44,802 nucleotides of DNA, from contig VBKO01000128.1 of NCBI GenBank assembly GCA_005888115.1, positions 1 through 44,802 of the forward strand. The letters are read 5' to 3'. Origin of the DNA: Deltaproteobacteria bacterium (GTDB lineage Bacteria > Myxococcota > Myxococcia > Myxococcales > 40CM-4-68-19). The notes beneath the pieces are model-generated. The model was not told the origin of the DNA and did not search any database. It was given only the letters and a program-made list of their open reading frames with translations. Each line of letters opens with the position of its first letter. Position 1 is the stretch's first letter. Of this stretch, positions 26,882-35,846 are shown piece by piece. The position numbers and the translations under genes are program-made.

Positions 26882-28585
26882 ATGATCCAGGCGGTGAAGG
26901 ACCTGCAGCGGCTGCGCGAGATCAGCGCGGTCGTGGTGCGGCACGGTTTCGGCGAGCTGCTCGACCGCAGCCGCCTGTGGGACGTGCTCGGCCGTCGCGA
27001 GCCGGGCGAGCGGCCCTCGCGGGCCGACATGCGCGCCACCAGCGCGCGGCGGTTCCGGGAGACGCTCGCCGAGCTGGGCCCCACCTTCATCAAGATGGGC
27101 CAGATCCTCTCCTCGCGACCCGACCTCCTGCCGCCGGATTTCATCGCCGAGCTCTCCGAGCTGCAGGACAGCGCGCCGCCGATGTCACTGGAAACGGTGC
27201 TTCGCCTGATCGAGCAGGGGCTCGGGCGGCCCTCCGCCGAGCTGTTCGCGCACATCGATCCGGAGCCGCTCGCGTCCGCCTCGATCGCGCAGGTGCATCG
27301 CGCCCGGGTCAGCGACGGCGAGAGCGTGGTGGTCAAGGTGCAGCGACCGGGGATCGAAGAGCAGATCCGGTCGGACACCGACCTGCTCTTCTACCTGGCG
27401 CGCTTTCTCGAAGGGGTGATCGAAGAGACCGGCATCTACACTCCGACGGGAATCGTCAGCGAGTTCCGCCAGGCGATGCTGGTCGAGCTCGACTTCGAGA
27501 ACGAGGCCCGCAACATCGAGGAGTTCGCGAAGACGCACTCCGGGCGCGAGCTGGTAGTCATCCCCCGCGTAGTGCGCACGCATTCGTCGCGCACCGTGCT
27601 CACCCTTGAAGAATTGGTGGGGACGAAGCTCAAGACGGTGCTGGAGGACCCCCGCGCGGAGGGCATCGACCGCAAGGCGCTCGCGCGCAACATCCTGGAT
27701 GCCTCCTTCCAGCAGCTGTTCGCCGACGGCCTGTTCCACGGCGACCCCCACCCCGGCAACGTGATCGTCCTGCCGGGCAACCGGCTGGGGCTCATCGACT
27801 TCGGCCTGGTGGGCCGCCTCTCGAAAGCCATGCAGGAGTCGATCATCCTGCTGGTGCTGGCGATCAGCCTGCGCGACCCCGACACGGTGGCGCGGCTGGT
27901 CTACAAGGTGGGCGTCCCGGACGAGCGCATCAACCTCCACCAGTTCCGCGCCGACATCCACGACATCCTCGATCGGTATCTGGGCCTCAAGCTGTCGGAG
28001 GTCAGCTCGACCACCCTGCTCAACGAGCTGACCGATCTGGCGCTCAAGTACCGCATCAAGATCCCCAAGGAGTACGCCGTGCTCTCCAAGGCGTCGGCGA
28101 CCACCGAAGGGATCCTGCGGCAGCTCGACCCGGACCTCGACGTGGTCACCGTCGCCCTGCCTTACGCCAAGCGGCTCCTCTGGGAGCGATACAACCCGAG
28201 CTCGATGAGCGGCGGCGCCATGCGCATGCTGCTTCAGCTGCAGGGGTTCCTGCAGGACACGCCGCAGCAGCTCTCGCAGATCCTGATGGACCTCGAGGGC
28301 GGCAAGTTCCACGTCACGGTCCGCAACGAGGAGATGGCGAAGTTGAACCTCAACGTGAAAGCGCTGGGGATCCTCGTCTTCATGGGCTCCCTCGCCTCGG
28401 GGCTCATCGCCGGCGCCTTCTCGCTGGTCGGCCGCGCCTCGGATCCGGTCACCGGCACCACGCGTTGGCCGGTGCCCGCGCTGGCCGGGCTCGCCCTCGC
28501 CGCCATGCTGTTCGGTGCCGCGGTCACCTGGACGCTGCTCAGCGGGCGCCTGAAGAAGCTCTCCGTCCGGCGCTTCCTCAAGTAG
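26882..28585 (+). CDS. ABC1/UbiB/AarF family atypical kinase
   Basis: 'LGPTFIKMGQILSSRPDLLPPDFIAELSELQDSAPP', 'HGDPHPGNVIVLPGNRLGLIDFGLVGRL', two C-terminal TM helices. Confidence 0.95.
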   Translation: MIQAVKDLQRLREISAVVVRHGFGELLDRSRLWDVLGRREPGERPSRADMRATSARRFRETLAELGPTFIKMGQILSSRPDLLPPDFIAELSELQDSAPPMSLETVLRLIEQGLGRPSAELFAHIDPEPLASASIAQVHRARVSDGESVVVKVQRPGIEEQIRSDTDLLFYLARFLEGVIEETGIYTPTGIVSEFRQAMLVELDFENEARNIEEFAKTHSGRELVVIPRVVRTHSSRTVLTLEELVGTKLKTVLEDPRAEGIDRKALARNILDASFQQLFADGLFHGDPHPGNVIVLPGNRLGLIDFGLVGRLSKAMQESIILLVLAISLRDPDTVARLVYKVGVPDERINLHQFRADIHDILDRYLGLKLSEVSSTTLLNELTDLALKYRIKIPKEYAVLSKASATTEGILRQLDPDLDVVTVALPYAKRLLWERYNPSSMSGGAMRMLLQLQGFLQDTPQQLSQILMDLEGGKFHVTVRNEEMAKLNLNVKALGILVFMGSLASGLIAGAFSLVGRASDPVTGTTRWPVPALAGLALAAMLFGAAVTWTLLSGRLKKLSVRRFLK

Positions 28586-28588
28586 CCG

Positions 28589-28615
28589 GCGCGCGTGCCG
28601 GGCGGCGCCGCGCGC
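28589..28615. terminator. Possible bidirectional hairpin between convergent genes
   Basis: GCGCGCG (28589-28595) pairs with CGCGCGC (28609-28615), 13-nt loop, then T-rich tcatctcttctc. Confidence 0.3.
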
Positions 28616-29623
28616 TCATCTCTTCTCGTCGTCCGGCGGCGGAGCGGGAAGCGCGTCGATCACCGGCAGCGCCTCGATCACCTCCGGCCGCTGCAATACG
28701 GCCGGCGCGGGAGGAACCGGCGGCGGCTCGGGAGGAAGATCGATGAGGCCCTCCGCGTCGGCGGCGATCGCCGCCAGCGCCCCTTGCCGCGCCACCTCGA
28801 GCCAGGCGAATACGGCGCCGAAGGCGAGACCTGCCGCGAGCCGCGGCGGGAGCCCGACGAGCAGGAAGGCGGGATCGAGGCCGGTCCAGAGGATGCCGGT
28901 GACGAGCCCCGCGACGGTGGCGACCACGCCCTCGAGCAGCAGGAAGGCGAGCTGGACCGCGACGCACGCGGCGACCCGGCGGCCGAGCACGTCGGAAGCC
29001 CGCGCGAACGCCGCCAGCGCGCCGTCGCCGAACGCGGCGGCGCGCACGAGCATCAGCCGCGAAAGAGCGTCGAGCAGGACCGCGCCGGCGATCCCCACGC
29101 ATGCGGCGAGCGCAAGCAGCGCGAACGCGCCCGCCGTCGGCCTCGCCACGATCGCCACGGCGGCCCACAGGACGCCGGCCGCGAGGGACAGCTCGAACGC
29201 GAGCAGCAGCGCGGCCGCGAGAGCGCCGGCGGCGGCGACCCGCGCGAATCCCCGCGCCGCGAGCGGCCAGAAGTGCCCCGGCGGGGGCCTGCGCTGCAGC
29301 TCGGCGTCCGCCGCGAGCACGGGCAGCGCGCCGGCCCAGAACGCCATGCCCATCGTCCAGGAGATCGCCGCCGCCGCGAGCGCGCCGCCGGCGAGGGCCC
29401 AGCGCATCTTCCCGAGCGCGACGGCAGCGGCGGCGAGCCCGAGCAGCGGCTCGAGCCGCCCCGCCACCGCCGCGATCAGGATCAGCGCGGAGAGCCAGGG
29501 AAGCATGGAGAGCAGGCTTCCCACCGCGTCGAGCAGCGTTTTCCCGAAGGAAAGCTCCGGGTTTCGCGACGCCGCCCGGAGCCCGAGGCGGACGGCCTGG
29601 TTGGCGCGCAGCACGGCGCGCAC
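28616..29623 (-). CDS. Multi-pass membrane protein of unknown function
   Basis: ORF extends to 29992 but upstream part is antisense to the 29718 REC gene; GTG at 29623 gives 'VRAVLRANQAVRLGLRAASRNPELSFGKTLLDAVGSLLSMLPWLSALI...' with many TM helices. Confidence 0.65.
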   Translation of the reverse strand: MRAVLRANQAVRLGLRAASRNPELSFGKTLLDAVGSLLSMLPWLSALILIAAVAGRLEPLLGLAAAAVALGKMRWALAGGALAAAAISWTMGMAFWAGALPVLAADAELQRRPPPGHFWPLAARGFARVAAAGALAAALLLAFELSLAAGVLWAAVAIVARPTAGAFALLALAACVGIAGAVLLDALSRLMLVRAAAFGDGALAAFARASDVLGRRVAACVAVQLAFLLLEGVVATVAGLVTGILWTGLDPAFLLVGLPPRLAAGLAFGAVFAWLEVARQGALAAIAADAEGLIDLPPEPPPVPPAPAVLQRPEVIEALPVIDALPAPPPDDEKR

Positions 29624-29668
29624 GTCTACCCCATCGCACCTCTCGCCGGAAGGTGGGCGCAAGGTTCC

Positions 29669-29698
29669 TTGAGGGTCACACATATAAAGTTCTACACT
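29669..29698 (+). promoter_or_regulatory. Candidate sigma70-like promoter for the response regulator
   Basis: TTGAGG (29669-29674), 18 nt, TACACT (29693-29698) in a locally AT-rich divergent intergenic region. Confidence 0.4.
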
Positions 29699-29717
29699 CA
29701 GTGAAGAAAGGAGTAGG

Positions 29718-30458
29718 TTGCGCCTGGAGCCGCAGATGGCAGAAGCCGCTGACATCCCCTCGTCCGTCCTGGTGGTGGACGACGAGCCGGTCGTGCTGCA
29801 GCTCTTCTCGCGGTTGTTGAGCGAGAAGGGCCTGCGCACGCGCACGGCTTCCAGCGCCGAGGAGGCGCTGAAGCTCCTCGAAGAGGGCGGCATCGCCTGC
29901 GTGCTGGCCGACAAGAACATGCCGGGGATGGACGGCATCGAGATGCTCCGCCGCATGCGAGAGGCGCAGCCCCATTGCGCGTTCATCGTCATGACCGGCT
30001 ACGCTTCCACCGAGTCGGCCATCGAGGCGCTGCGCCTGGGCGCGGTCGACTACCTGCAGAAGCCGTTCGAGGACCTGGACGTGGTGGCACAGCGGATCGA
30101 GGACGCCATCCAGCAGGTGCGCAGCGATATCGACCGCTCCGCGGTCATGGCGCGGCTGGGCGTCTTCCAGGACGGCGAGCCACCCGCGACCGAGGACGAG
30201 TCGGACCCCGGCGCGCCCATCCAGATGCTGGAAGCGCGGGTCCGGCAGGCCACCGAGGACCTGCGCGCGCGTTGCCTGCAGCTCTTGTCGCGGCTGGTCG
30301 CGAGCAAGGGCGCGGGACGCGAAGTGCTGCTCTCCGGGGAGCGCATCCTGGACGAGGTGCGGCGCGCGCGCGAGGCGAAACCGGGCGAGGACATGGCGCG
30401 GATCGAGCGCCTGCTGGAGGAGCACCTGGCGCTCGCGCGCCACGCGCAGAGCCGGTAG
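29718..30458 (+). CDS. Response regulator with REC domain and helical C-terminus, no recognised output domain
   Basis: '[22 protein letters not shown]...VLADKNMPGMDGIEML...VMTGYAS...GAVDYLQKPFEDL'. Start possibly ATG 29736. Confidence 0.9.
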   Translation: MRLEPQMAEAADIPSSVLVVDDEPVVLQLFSRLLSEKGLRTRTASSAEEALKLLEEGGIACVLADKNMPGMDGIEMLRRMREAQPHCAFIVMTGYASTESAIEALRLGAVDYLQKPFEDLDVVAQRIEDAIQQVRSDIDRSAVMARLGVFQDGEPPATEDESDPGAPIQMLEARVRQATEDLRARCLQLLSRLVASKGAGREVLLSGERILDEVRRAREAKPGEDMARIERLLEEHLALARHAQSR

Positions 30459-30580
30459 CACCAGGGCGCACACGGACGCACGTTCCCCTCCACCGGGAAA
30501 TTGATGGCCGAGCGAACCGTGCCCTACAGTCGATGAGCAGACGGGTGCACCGTCGGCGCGCTTTTCGGAGACCGCCCACG

Positions 30581-32392
30581 ATGTCGTTTCGCGCCCGGCT
30601 CTTCGCCTTCCTTGCCCTGACCGGCGTGCTGCCGGTGGCGCTCTTGGGATGGCTGTCGTTCTCGCTCCACCGCGCCGAGGTGGAGCGCACCGTGAGCCGC
30701 GCCCAGGTCGCGGTCGCGGCCGAGGCGGCGCGCAACGTGGAGCGCACGGTGGCCAGCGCGGTCGACGGGCTGCGCCTCTCGGTCGGCGCGCTCCCGCTCG
30801 CCCAGCTTTCCGACGCCGAGCTGGCCTCCGTGCTGCGCATCCCGTACCGGCAGCTGCCGGCGGTCGGGGCGGTGGCGCTCCTCGGCAACGACGGCAAGCT
30901 GCTCGCGCCCGCCGTGTACGAACCCGACGCGCAGAAGCCCGACGCGTTCTCCGACGCCGACCTGCAGGCGCTGCTCCGGCACGCTCCCCTGGCGCTCGCG
31001 GAGCAGGCCGGCACCGCCCTGGGGCTGCCGTACCGCGGATCGACCGGGACCACGCGGTTGCCCGTCGCGTTGCGCCTCGACCGTGTGCGCTTCCTGGCCG
31101 CGGAGATGTCGCTCAAGGAGATCGCGTCGCGCCTTTCGCAGCTGCCGGGGACGGCGTTCCTCGCCGGCCAGGGCGGCGTCGCGCTCGCCGGCCTTTCCGA
31201 GCTATCGCCCGACGAGAGCCAGCTCACGGGCGCGGTGGTGGCCTCTCGCGCACCGCTGGCGCGGCTCGTCCGGCGTGCCGACCAGTCGGAATGGCTGGCG
31301 GCCGCGGCGCCGGTGGGAGGGATGGGCTGGGCAGTCGGCGTCGCTCAGCCGGCCAGCGCGGCCTTCAGCGGCGCGGTGCGCGTGCGCGACTACACGATTT
31401 TCTGGGCGGCGGTCGCCCTCTTGCTCACGGCGCTCCTCGGCGCGCTGCTGGCGCGAGGCCTCTCGCAACCGGTGCGCGAGCTCTCTCAAGGCGTGAGCGC
31501 TCTCGCCGAGGGCCGGTACGACCAGACGGTCCAGGTCGATACCCGCGACGAGCTCGGCCAGCTCGCCGAGGGCTTCAACCAGATGGCCCGCGAGATCCGC
31601 CGGCGCGACGAGGAGATCCGCGCCTGGAACGCCGAGCTGCAGCAGCGCGTCGAGCACCGCACCGCCGAGCTGAAGATGGCCCAGGACCAGATCCTGCGCA
31701 CGCGCCGGCTGGCGGCGATCGGCTCGCTCGGGGCGGGGATCGCCCACGAGCTGAACAACCCGCTCACCGCGGTGGCGGGGCTGATCTCGCTCGCCCGCAA
31801 GCAACTGGGCGAGTCATCCCCGCACTCGGACACGCTGAAGCAAGCCCTGGAGCAGGCGCGCCGGGTGAGCAAGATCGTCGGCGACCTGCGCCAGTTCGCC
31901 GAGCAGGAGAGGACCCACGGCGGCCGGCGCTTCCCGCTCTCGCAACCCGTGCAGAGCGCGCTCGAGCTCTACGCCGAGGAGCTGCGTGAGAAGCGAATCG
32001 ACGTGCGGCAGGAGCTCAAGGACGGCTTGCGCGAGGCGCAGGGCGATCCGGTCCAGATCCAGCAGGTCGTCGCGCACCTGGTGCAGAACGCGATCGCGGC
32101 GATGCCCGAGGGCGGCGAGCTGCGCATCGGGCTCAGCGACGTGGCGGGTGACGCGCTCAAGCTCACGGTCAGCGACTCGGGCAAGGGCATCCCCACCGAG
32201 ATGCGCGAGCGCATCTTCGATCCGTTCTTCACCACCAAGGACGGCTCCGCCGGTGTGGGCCTGGGGCTCTCGATCTCGCACAGCATCGTCGAGGCGCACC
32301 ACGGCAAGCTGCTCGTCGACAGCGCGCCGGGCCGGGGCGCGACCTTCACCGTCCTTCTTCCCGCCGCCGCGCCGGCGGCCCATCTGGTGTGA
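30581..32392 (+). CDS. Membrane sensor histidine kinase (extracytoplasmic domain, HAMP, HisKA, HATPase_c)
   Basis: ATG 30581; TM 'LFAFLALTGVLPVALLGWLSF', HAMP, 'GAGIAHELNNPLTAVAGL', 'DPFFTTKDGSAGVGLGLSISHSIV'. Confidence 0.92.
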   Translation: MSFRARLFAFLALTGVLPVALLGWLSFSLHRAEVERTVSRAQVAVAAEAARNVERTVASAVDGLRLSVGALPLAQLSDAELASVLRIPYRQLPAVGAVALLGNDGKLLAPAVYEPDAQKPDAFSDADLQALLRHAPLALAEQAGTALGLPYRGSTGTTRLPVALRLDRVRFLAAEMSLKEIASRLSQLPGTAFLAGQGGVALAGLSELSPDESQLTGAVVASRAPLARLVRRADQSEWLAAAAPVGGMGWAVGVAQPASAAFSGAVRVRDYTIFWAAVALLLTALLGALLARGLSQPVRELSQGVSALAEGRYDQTVQVDTRDELGQLAEGFNQMAREIRRRDEEIRAWNAELQQRVEHRTAELKMAQDQILRTRRLAAIGSLGAGIAHELNNPLTAVAGLISLARKQLGESSPHSDTLKQALEQARRVSKIVGDLRQFAEQERTHGGRRFPLSQPVQSALELYAEELREKRIDVRQELKDGLREAQGDPVQIQQVVAHLVQNAIAAMPEGGELRIGLSDVAGDALKLTVSDSGKGIPTEMRERIFDPFFTTKDGSAGVGLGLSISHSIVEAHHGKLLVDSAPGRGATFTVLLPAAAPAAHLV

Positions 32393-33084
32393 CCGCCGTG
32401 GATGCCGACGAGCTGCACAAGCAAGCGGAGCTTCTCGGCCCGGGGCTCATCCACGAGATGCGCCACCCGCTGATGGGCATCAAGGGCGGGCTGGAGCTGC
32501 TCGCGCGCAAGACCGGGGTGGGCCACTTGGACGAGTTCCGCCTGGTGACGCAGCAGGTGGCGCGCCTGGAGGAGCTGTTCCGCAGCTGGCAGGACGTCTT
32601 CACTCCGCAGCGGCTGCCGCCAGCCCCGTTCGCGGTCGAGCCCGTCGTGCAGCGCTCGGTGGACCTCCTCTCGTACCGGCTCCGCAAGCTGGGCGCGCGC
32701 TTCGTCTTCCAGCCAGCGGGACCGACCTACGGTCACGGCACGACGCACGCGGTCCTGCACGCGGTGACCAACTTGCTCGTCAACGCCGCGGACGCGGTCG
32801 AGGACCGCGGCCGGGTCCAGGTCCGGATCCTGGGAGGCGAAGCCGGCCCGGAAGTGCGCGTCTCCGACGATGGAGCCGGCATCGCTCCCGAAGACCTGCC
32901 GCGCCTGTTCTCGCCGCGCTTCACCACCAAGGCGGAGGGGCGCGGATCGGGCCTGGGCCTGCACGTCGCGCGCACGGTGATGGAGCGCATCGGCGGCGAC
33001 GTCCAGCTGGTGCCTGCCGGCGACGCCCACCGCCTCCCCTGGGCGCGCACCGAGTTCTCGGTGCGCATAGCGAGGGCCCCTTAG
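32389..33084 (+). CDS. Soluble minimal histidine kinase (HisKA + HATPase_c)
   Basis: GTG start overlapping upstream stop; 'LIHEMRHPLMGIKGGLELL', 'NLLVNAADAV', 'VSDDGAGIAPEDLPRLFSPRFTTKAEGRGSGLGLHVAR'. Confidence 0.9.
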   Translation: MTAVDADELHKQAELLGPGLIHEMRHPLMGIKGGLELLARKTGVGHLDEFRLVTQQVARLEELFRSWQDVFTPQRLPPAPFAVEPVVQRSVDLLSYRLRKLGARFVFQPAGPTYGHGTTHAVLHAVTNLLVNAADAVEDRGRVQVRILGGEAGPEVRVSDDGAGIAPEDLPRLFSPRFTTKAEGRGSGLGLHVARTVMERIGGDVQLVPAGDAHRLPWARTEFSVRIARAP

Positions 33085-33085
33085 C

Positions 33086-34003
33086 GTGGCGCGGCGGAGC
33101 ACCAGCCGGCTTGCCCTCGAGTCCGCGGCGGTGCTCTGCGCGGTGCTGGCCGGAGCGTGGTGGGTCTTCGCCCACGCGGTCTACCGCCCTCCGCCCGATC
33201 GCGCCGGGCTTCCCCGGACGGCGTCGGCGGCGGTCGACGAGGCCATCGTCGAGGCGGTGAGCGGATCCGTCCAGCGCAGCACCTCGCGAGGGGCCTGGGC
33301 GGCGCTGGTCGCCGGCGAGCACCTGCGCGCCGACGACTCCCTGCGCACCGGCAAGGGCGCGCGCACCGACCTGCGCATCGGCGACCGCGCGCGCCTGACC
33401 GTCACCGAGTCCTCGCAGCTGACCATCCGCGAGATCACCGACAGGGTGCACCGGTTCCAGCTGGCCCGCGGCCGGGTGAAGGCCGACTACAAGCCCGACG
33501 CGGAACGCGTGCTGCGCATCGAGAGCTCCGGTGGAGTGGTCGAGTCGCGCGGCGCGCGCTTCAGCATGCTGAGCACCGGAACCGCGGTGGCGATCGCGAC
33601 CGATGCCGGCGCCGTCACGCTGCGCGCGCAGGAGGGCAGCGTCGAGGTGGGCGAGGGACAGCAGGCGGTCGCGCTGCAGGGCCGTCCGCCGTCGGCAAGC
33701 GAGCCCATCCCCGCGAGCGTGCTGCTCAAGGTCGCCAACGCGGCCGTGGCGACCGACGGGCTGTGCGCGACGGTCGAGGGAGACGCACCGCCGGGTGCCG
33801 AGGTGACGGTCGACGGGGCCGCGGCGGCGCTGGCGGCAGACGGCCATTTCCGGGTCCCGGTGCCGAGCTCCAGCGAACGCCGCGAGGTGCTGGTCGCGTT
33901 GCGCGACGCCGCCGGCCGCGAGGAGACGCGCAAGGTGCGCTGCGTGGATCCGCCACCGCGCATCCGCGACTTCGCCATCCACTGGAGGAAGCGGACGCCA
34001 TGA
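33086..34003 (+). CDS. FecR-domain-containing membrane-anchored protein
   Basis: N-terminal TM; 'LVAGEHLRADDSLRTGKGARTDLRIGDRARLTVTESSQLTIREI...LARGRVKADY...GARFSMLSTGTAVAIATDAGAVTLRAQEGSVEVGEGQ'. Confidence 0.82.
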   Translation: MARRSTSRLALESAAVLCAVLAGAWWVFAHAVYRPPPDRAGLPRTASAAVDEAIVEAVSGSVQRSTSRGAWAALVAGEHLRADDSLRTGKGARTDLRIGDRARLTVTESSQLTIREITDRVHRFQLARGRVKADYKPDAERVLRIESSGGVVESRGARFSMLSTGTAVAIATDAGAVTLRAQEGSVEVGEGQQAVALQGRPPSASEPIPASVLLKVANAAVATDGLCATVEGDAPPGAEVTVDGAAAALAADGHFRVPVPSSSERREVLVALRDAAGREETRKVRCVDPPPRIRDFAIHWRKRTP

Positions 34004-35846
34004 TCGCGCTCCTCCTCGCCGCCCTGACGGTCGCTTCGGATCCGCCGCGCGTGCAGCTCGGCGAAACGGCCAAGGCGCGCCTCCGCATCGAGGCGCCGTC
34101 GGAGCCGCGACTGTCGGCGAGCGTCGGCCGGATCGAGAACCTGCGCGCGGACGGCGAAGGCCGGTGGTCGGCCGACTACCTGCCGCCCGACGACTCCGTG
34201 CCGCAGCTGGCGCTGATCTCCGCGACGGCTGGCGGCGAGGTGGCGCTCTTCACCCTGCCCCTCTGGGGTCAAGGCGACGCGGTGGTGAAGACCCGGCCGC
34301 GCGCGCGCATCGAAGTGCGCATCGGGGAGGAGCGCTATCCTGCCGTCGCCGACGCGAAAGGCACCGCGGTCGTCCCGGTGAACGTGCCGCCCGGCGTGAC
34401 CGCCGCCAGGCACGGGACGCAGTCGATCGACCTGCACGTGCCCCCGCCGCGGCTCGTGCACGTCGCGGTCGATCGCGAGAAGGTGCGGGCCGATCGCGAG
34501 GAGCGCGTCCAGGTCCTGCTCTTCGCGGTGGCTCCGAGCGGCGCTCCGCGGGCGGACGCGCGCTTCTCGCTCCGAGCGACGCGCCGCGGGCGGACGCGCG
34601 CTTCTCGCTCCGAGCGACGCGCGGCGAGATCTCCGTTGCTCGCGCTCGGACGGCCGGCGTCTATGAAGCGTCCTGGACCCTCCCACCGGGTCCGGCGGGT
34701 GACGCGCGGCTCTCGGCCGAGCTCGTCGACGCCCCCGGCCTGCGCAGCGAGGCAGCGGTGGTGCGCGAGCCCGGGCCGGTGGTCTCGCTGCGGCTCCAGG
34801 CCGACCGCGAGCGTCTCGTCGCCGGCGAGGAGGGTTTTACCGCGCGCGCGGTCGCGATCGATGCCGCCGGGAACGCGAGCACGGAGCCGCTGCGCTTCGA
34901 GGCCACGCTGGGCGAGGTGCGCGGCGCCGGGCCCGAGGTGCGGGTCACGGTGCCGGCCTCGTTCGGGGGACAGACCGAGCTGCGGCTCACCGCGCATCCG
35001 GCGACGCGGCCCGATCCTTCCGCGGCCATTGCGCTTCCGCTGTCGCCCGCCGAGCCGCGCGTGGCCGAGATCGAGCTGCCCCGGCGCGCGCTGCACGCCG
35101 ACGGCGTCACGCGCTACCCCGTGCGGGTCAAGATCGCGGACAAGTTCGGCAACCCGATCGGTGACGCCCACCCGGAGGTGCTGGTCGAGGACGGCGGCAC
35201 CCTTCCCGCCCACCCGGAAGGCGGCGCGTACGTCGCGACCTACCTTCCGCCGGCGTCGCGCGAACGGACCTTCGCGACCATCGCGGTGCGCGCTGGGACG
35301 GCGGAAGCGCGAGCGCGCCTCGATCTACTGCCGGAGATCCGCCCCGTGGCGCTCAGCCCCCGCGTGGGACTCTTGACCAACTTCTCCGGTCTCACCTCGC
35401 CCGTGATCGCCTTCGAGAGCTCGCTGCGGACCAACCGCTGGGGGCCCGAGCTGTCCTTCTCCGCCGACCTCTCCTACGCGCTGCAGAACGCGGGAGGATC
35501 CTCCACGCAAGGCGTCACCGCGCGCGTGCACACGGACTGGATCGTCGCCGCGGCCGGCGTCGCGCTGCGCGTTCCCCTCGCCTTCTCCGGGCACGCCTGG
35601 ATCGGAGGCGGACCGCAGCTCACCACCATCGTCACCCGGACGCAGCTCGCCGGGATGCCGACCGAGACGGGGACCGCAGTAGTCCCCGGCGCATATCTCG
35701 CGGCGGGTGCGGAGAGGCGGTTCGGTCCCTTCTTCCCGTTCACCGAGGTGCGCGCTTCGGTGTCGGCGGATCCGGCGCTTCCCAACCTCCGCGGCGCGCT
35801 GCGCGCGCTGGCGATCACAGTGGGCTACCGCTTTGAGATGCTCTAG
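34000..35846 (+). pseudogene. Secreted Ig-like-repeat protein with C-terminal barrel-like region, frameshifted by a 38-bp tandem duplication
   Basis: Frame 34000 'MIALLLAALTVASDPPRVQLGETAKARL...GAPRADARFSLRAT' continues in the frame ending at 35846 'PRADARFSLRATRGEISVARARTAGVYEASW...LAITVGYRFEML'. Removing 38 bp restores a 603-codon frame (602 aa). Confidence 0.8.
34546..34621 (+). repeat. Perfect 38-bp tandem duplication
   Basis: ccgcgggcggacgcgcgcttctcgctccgagcgacgcg at 34546-34583 and again at 34584-34621. Confidence 0.97.
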
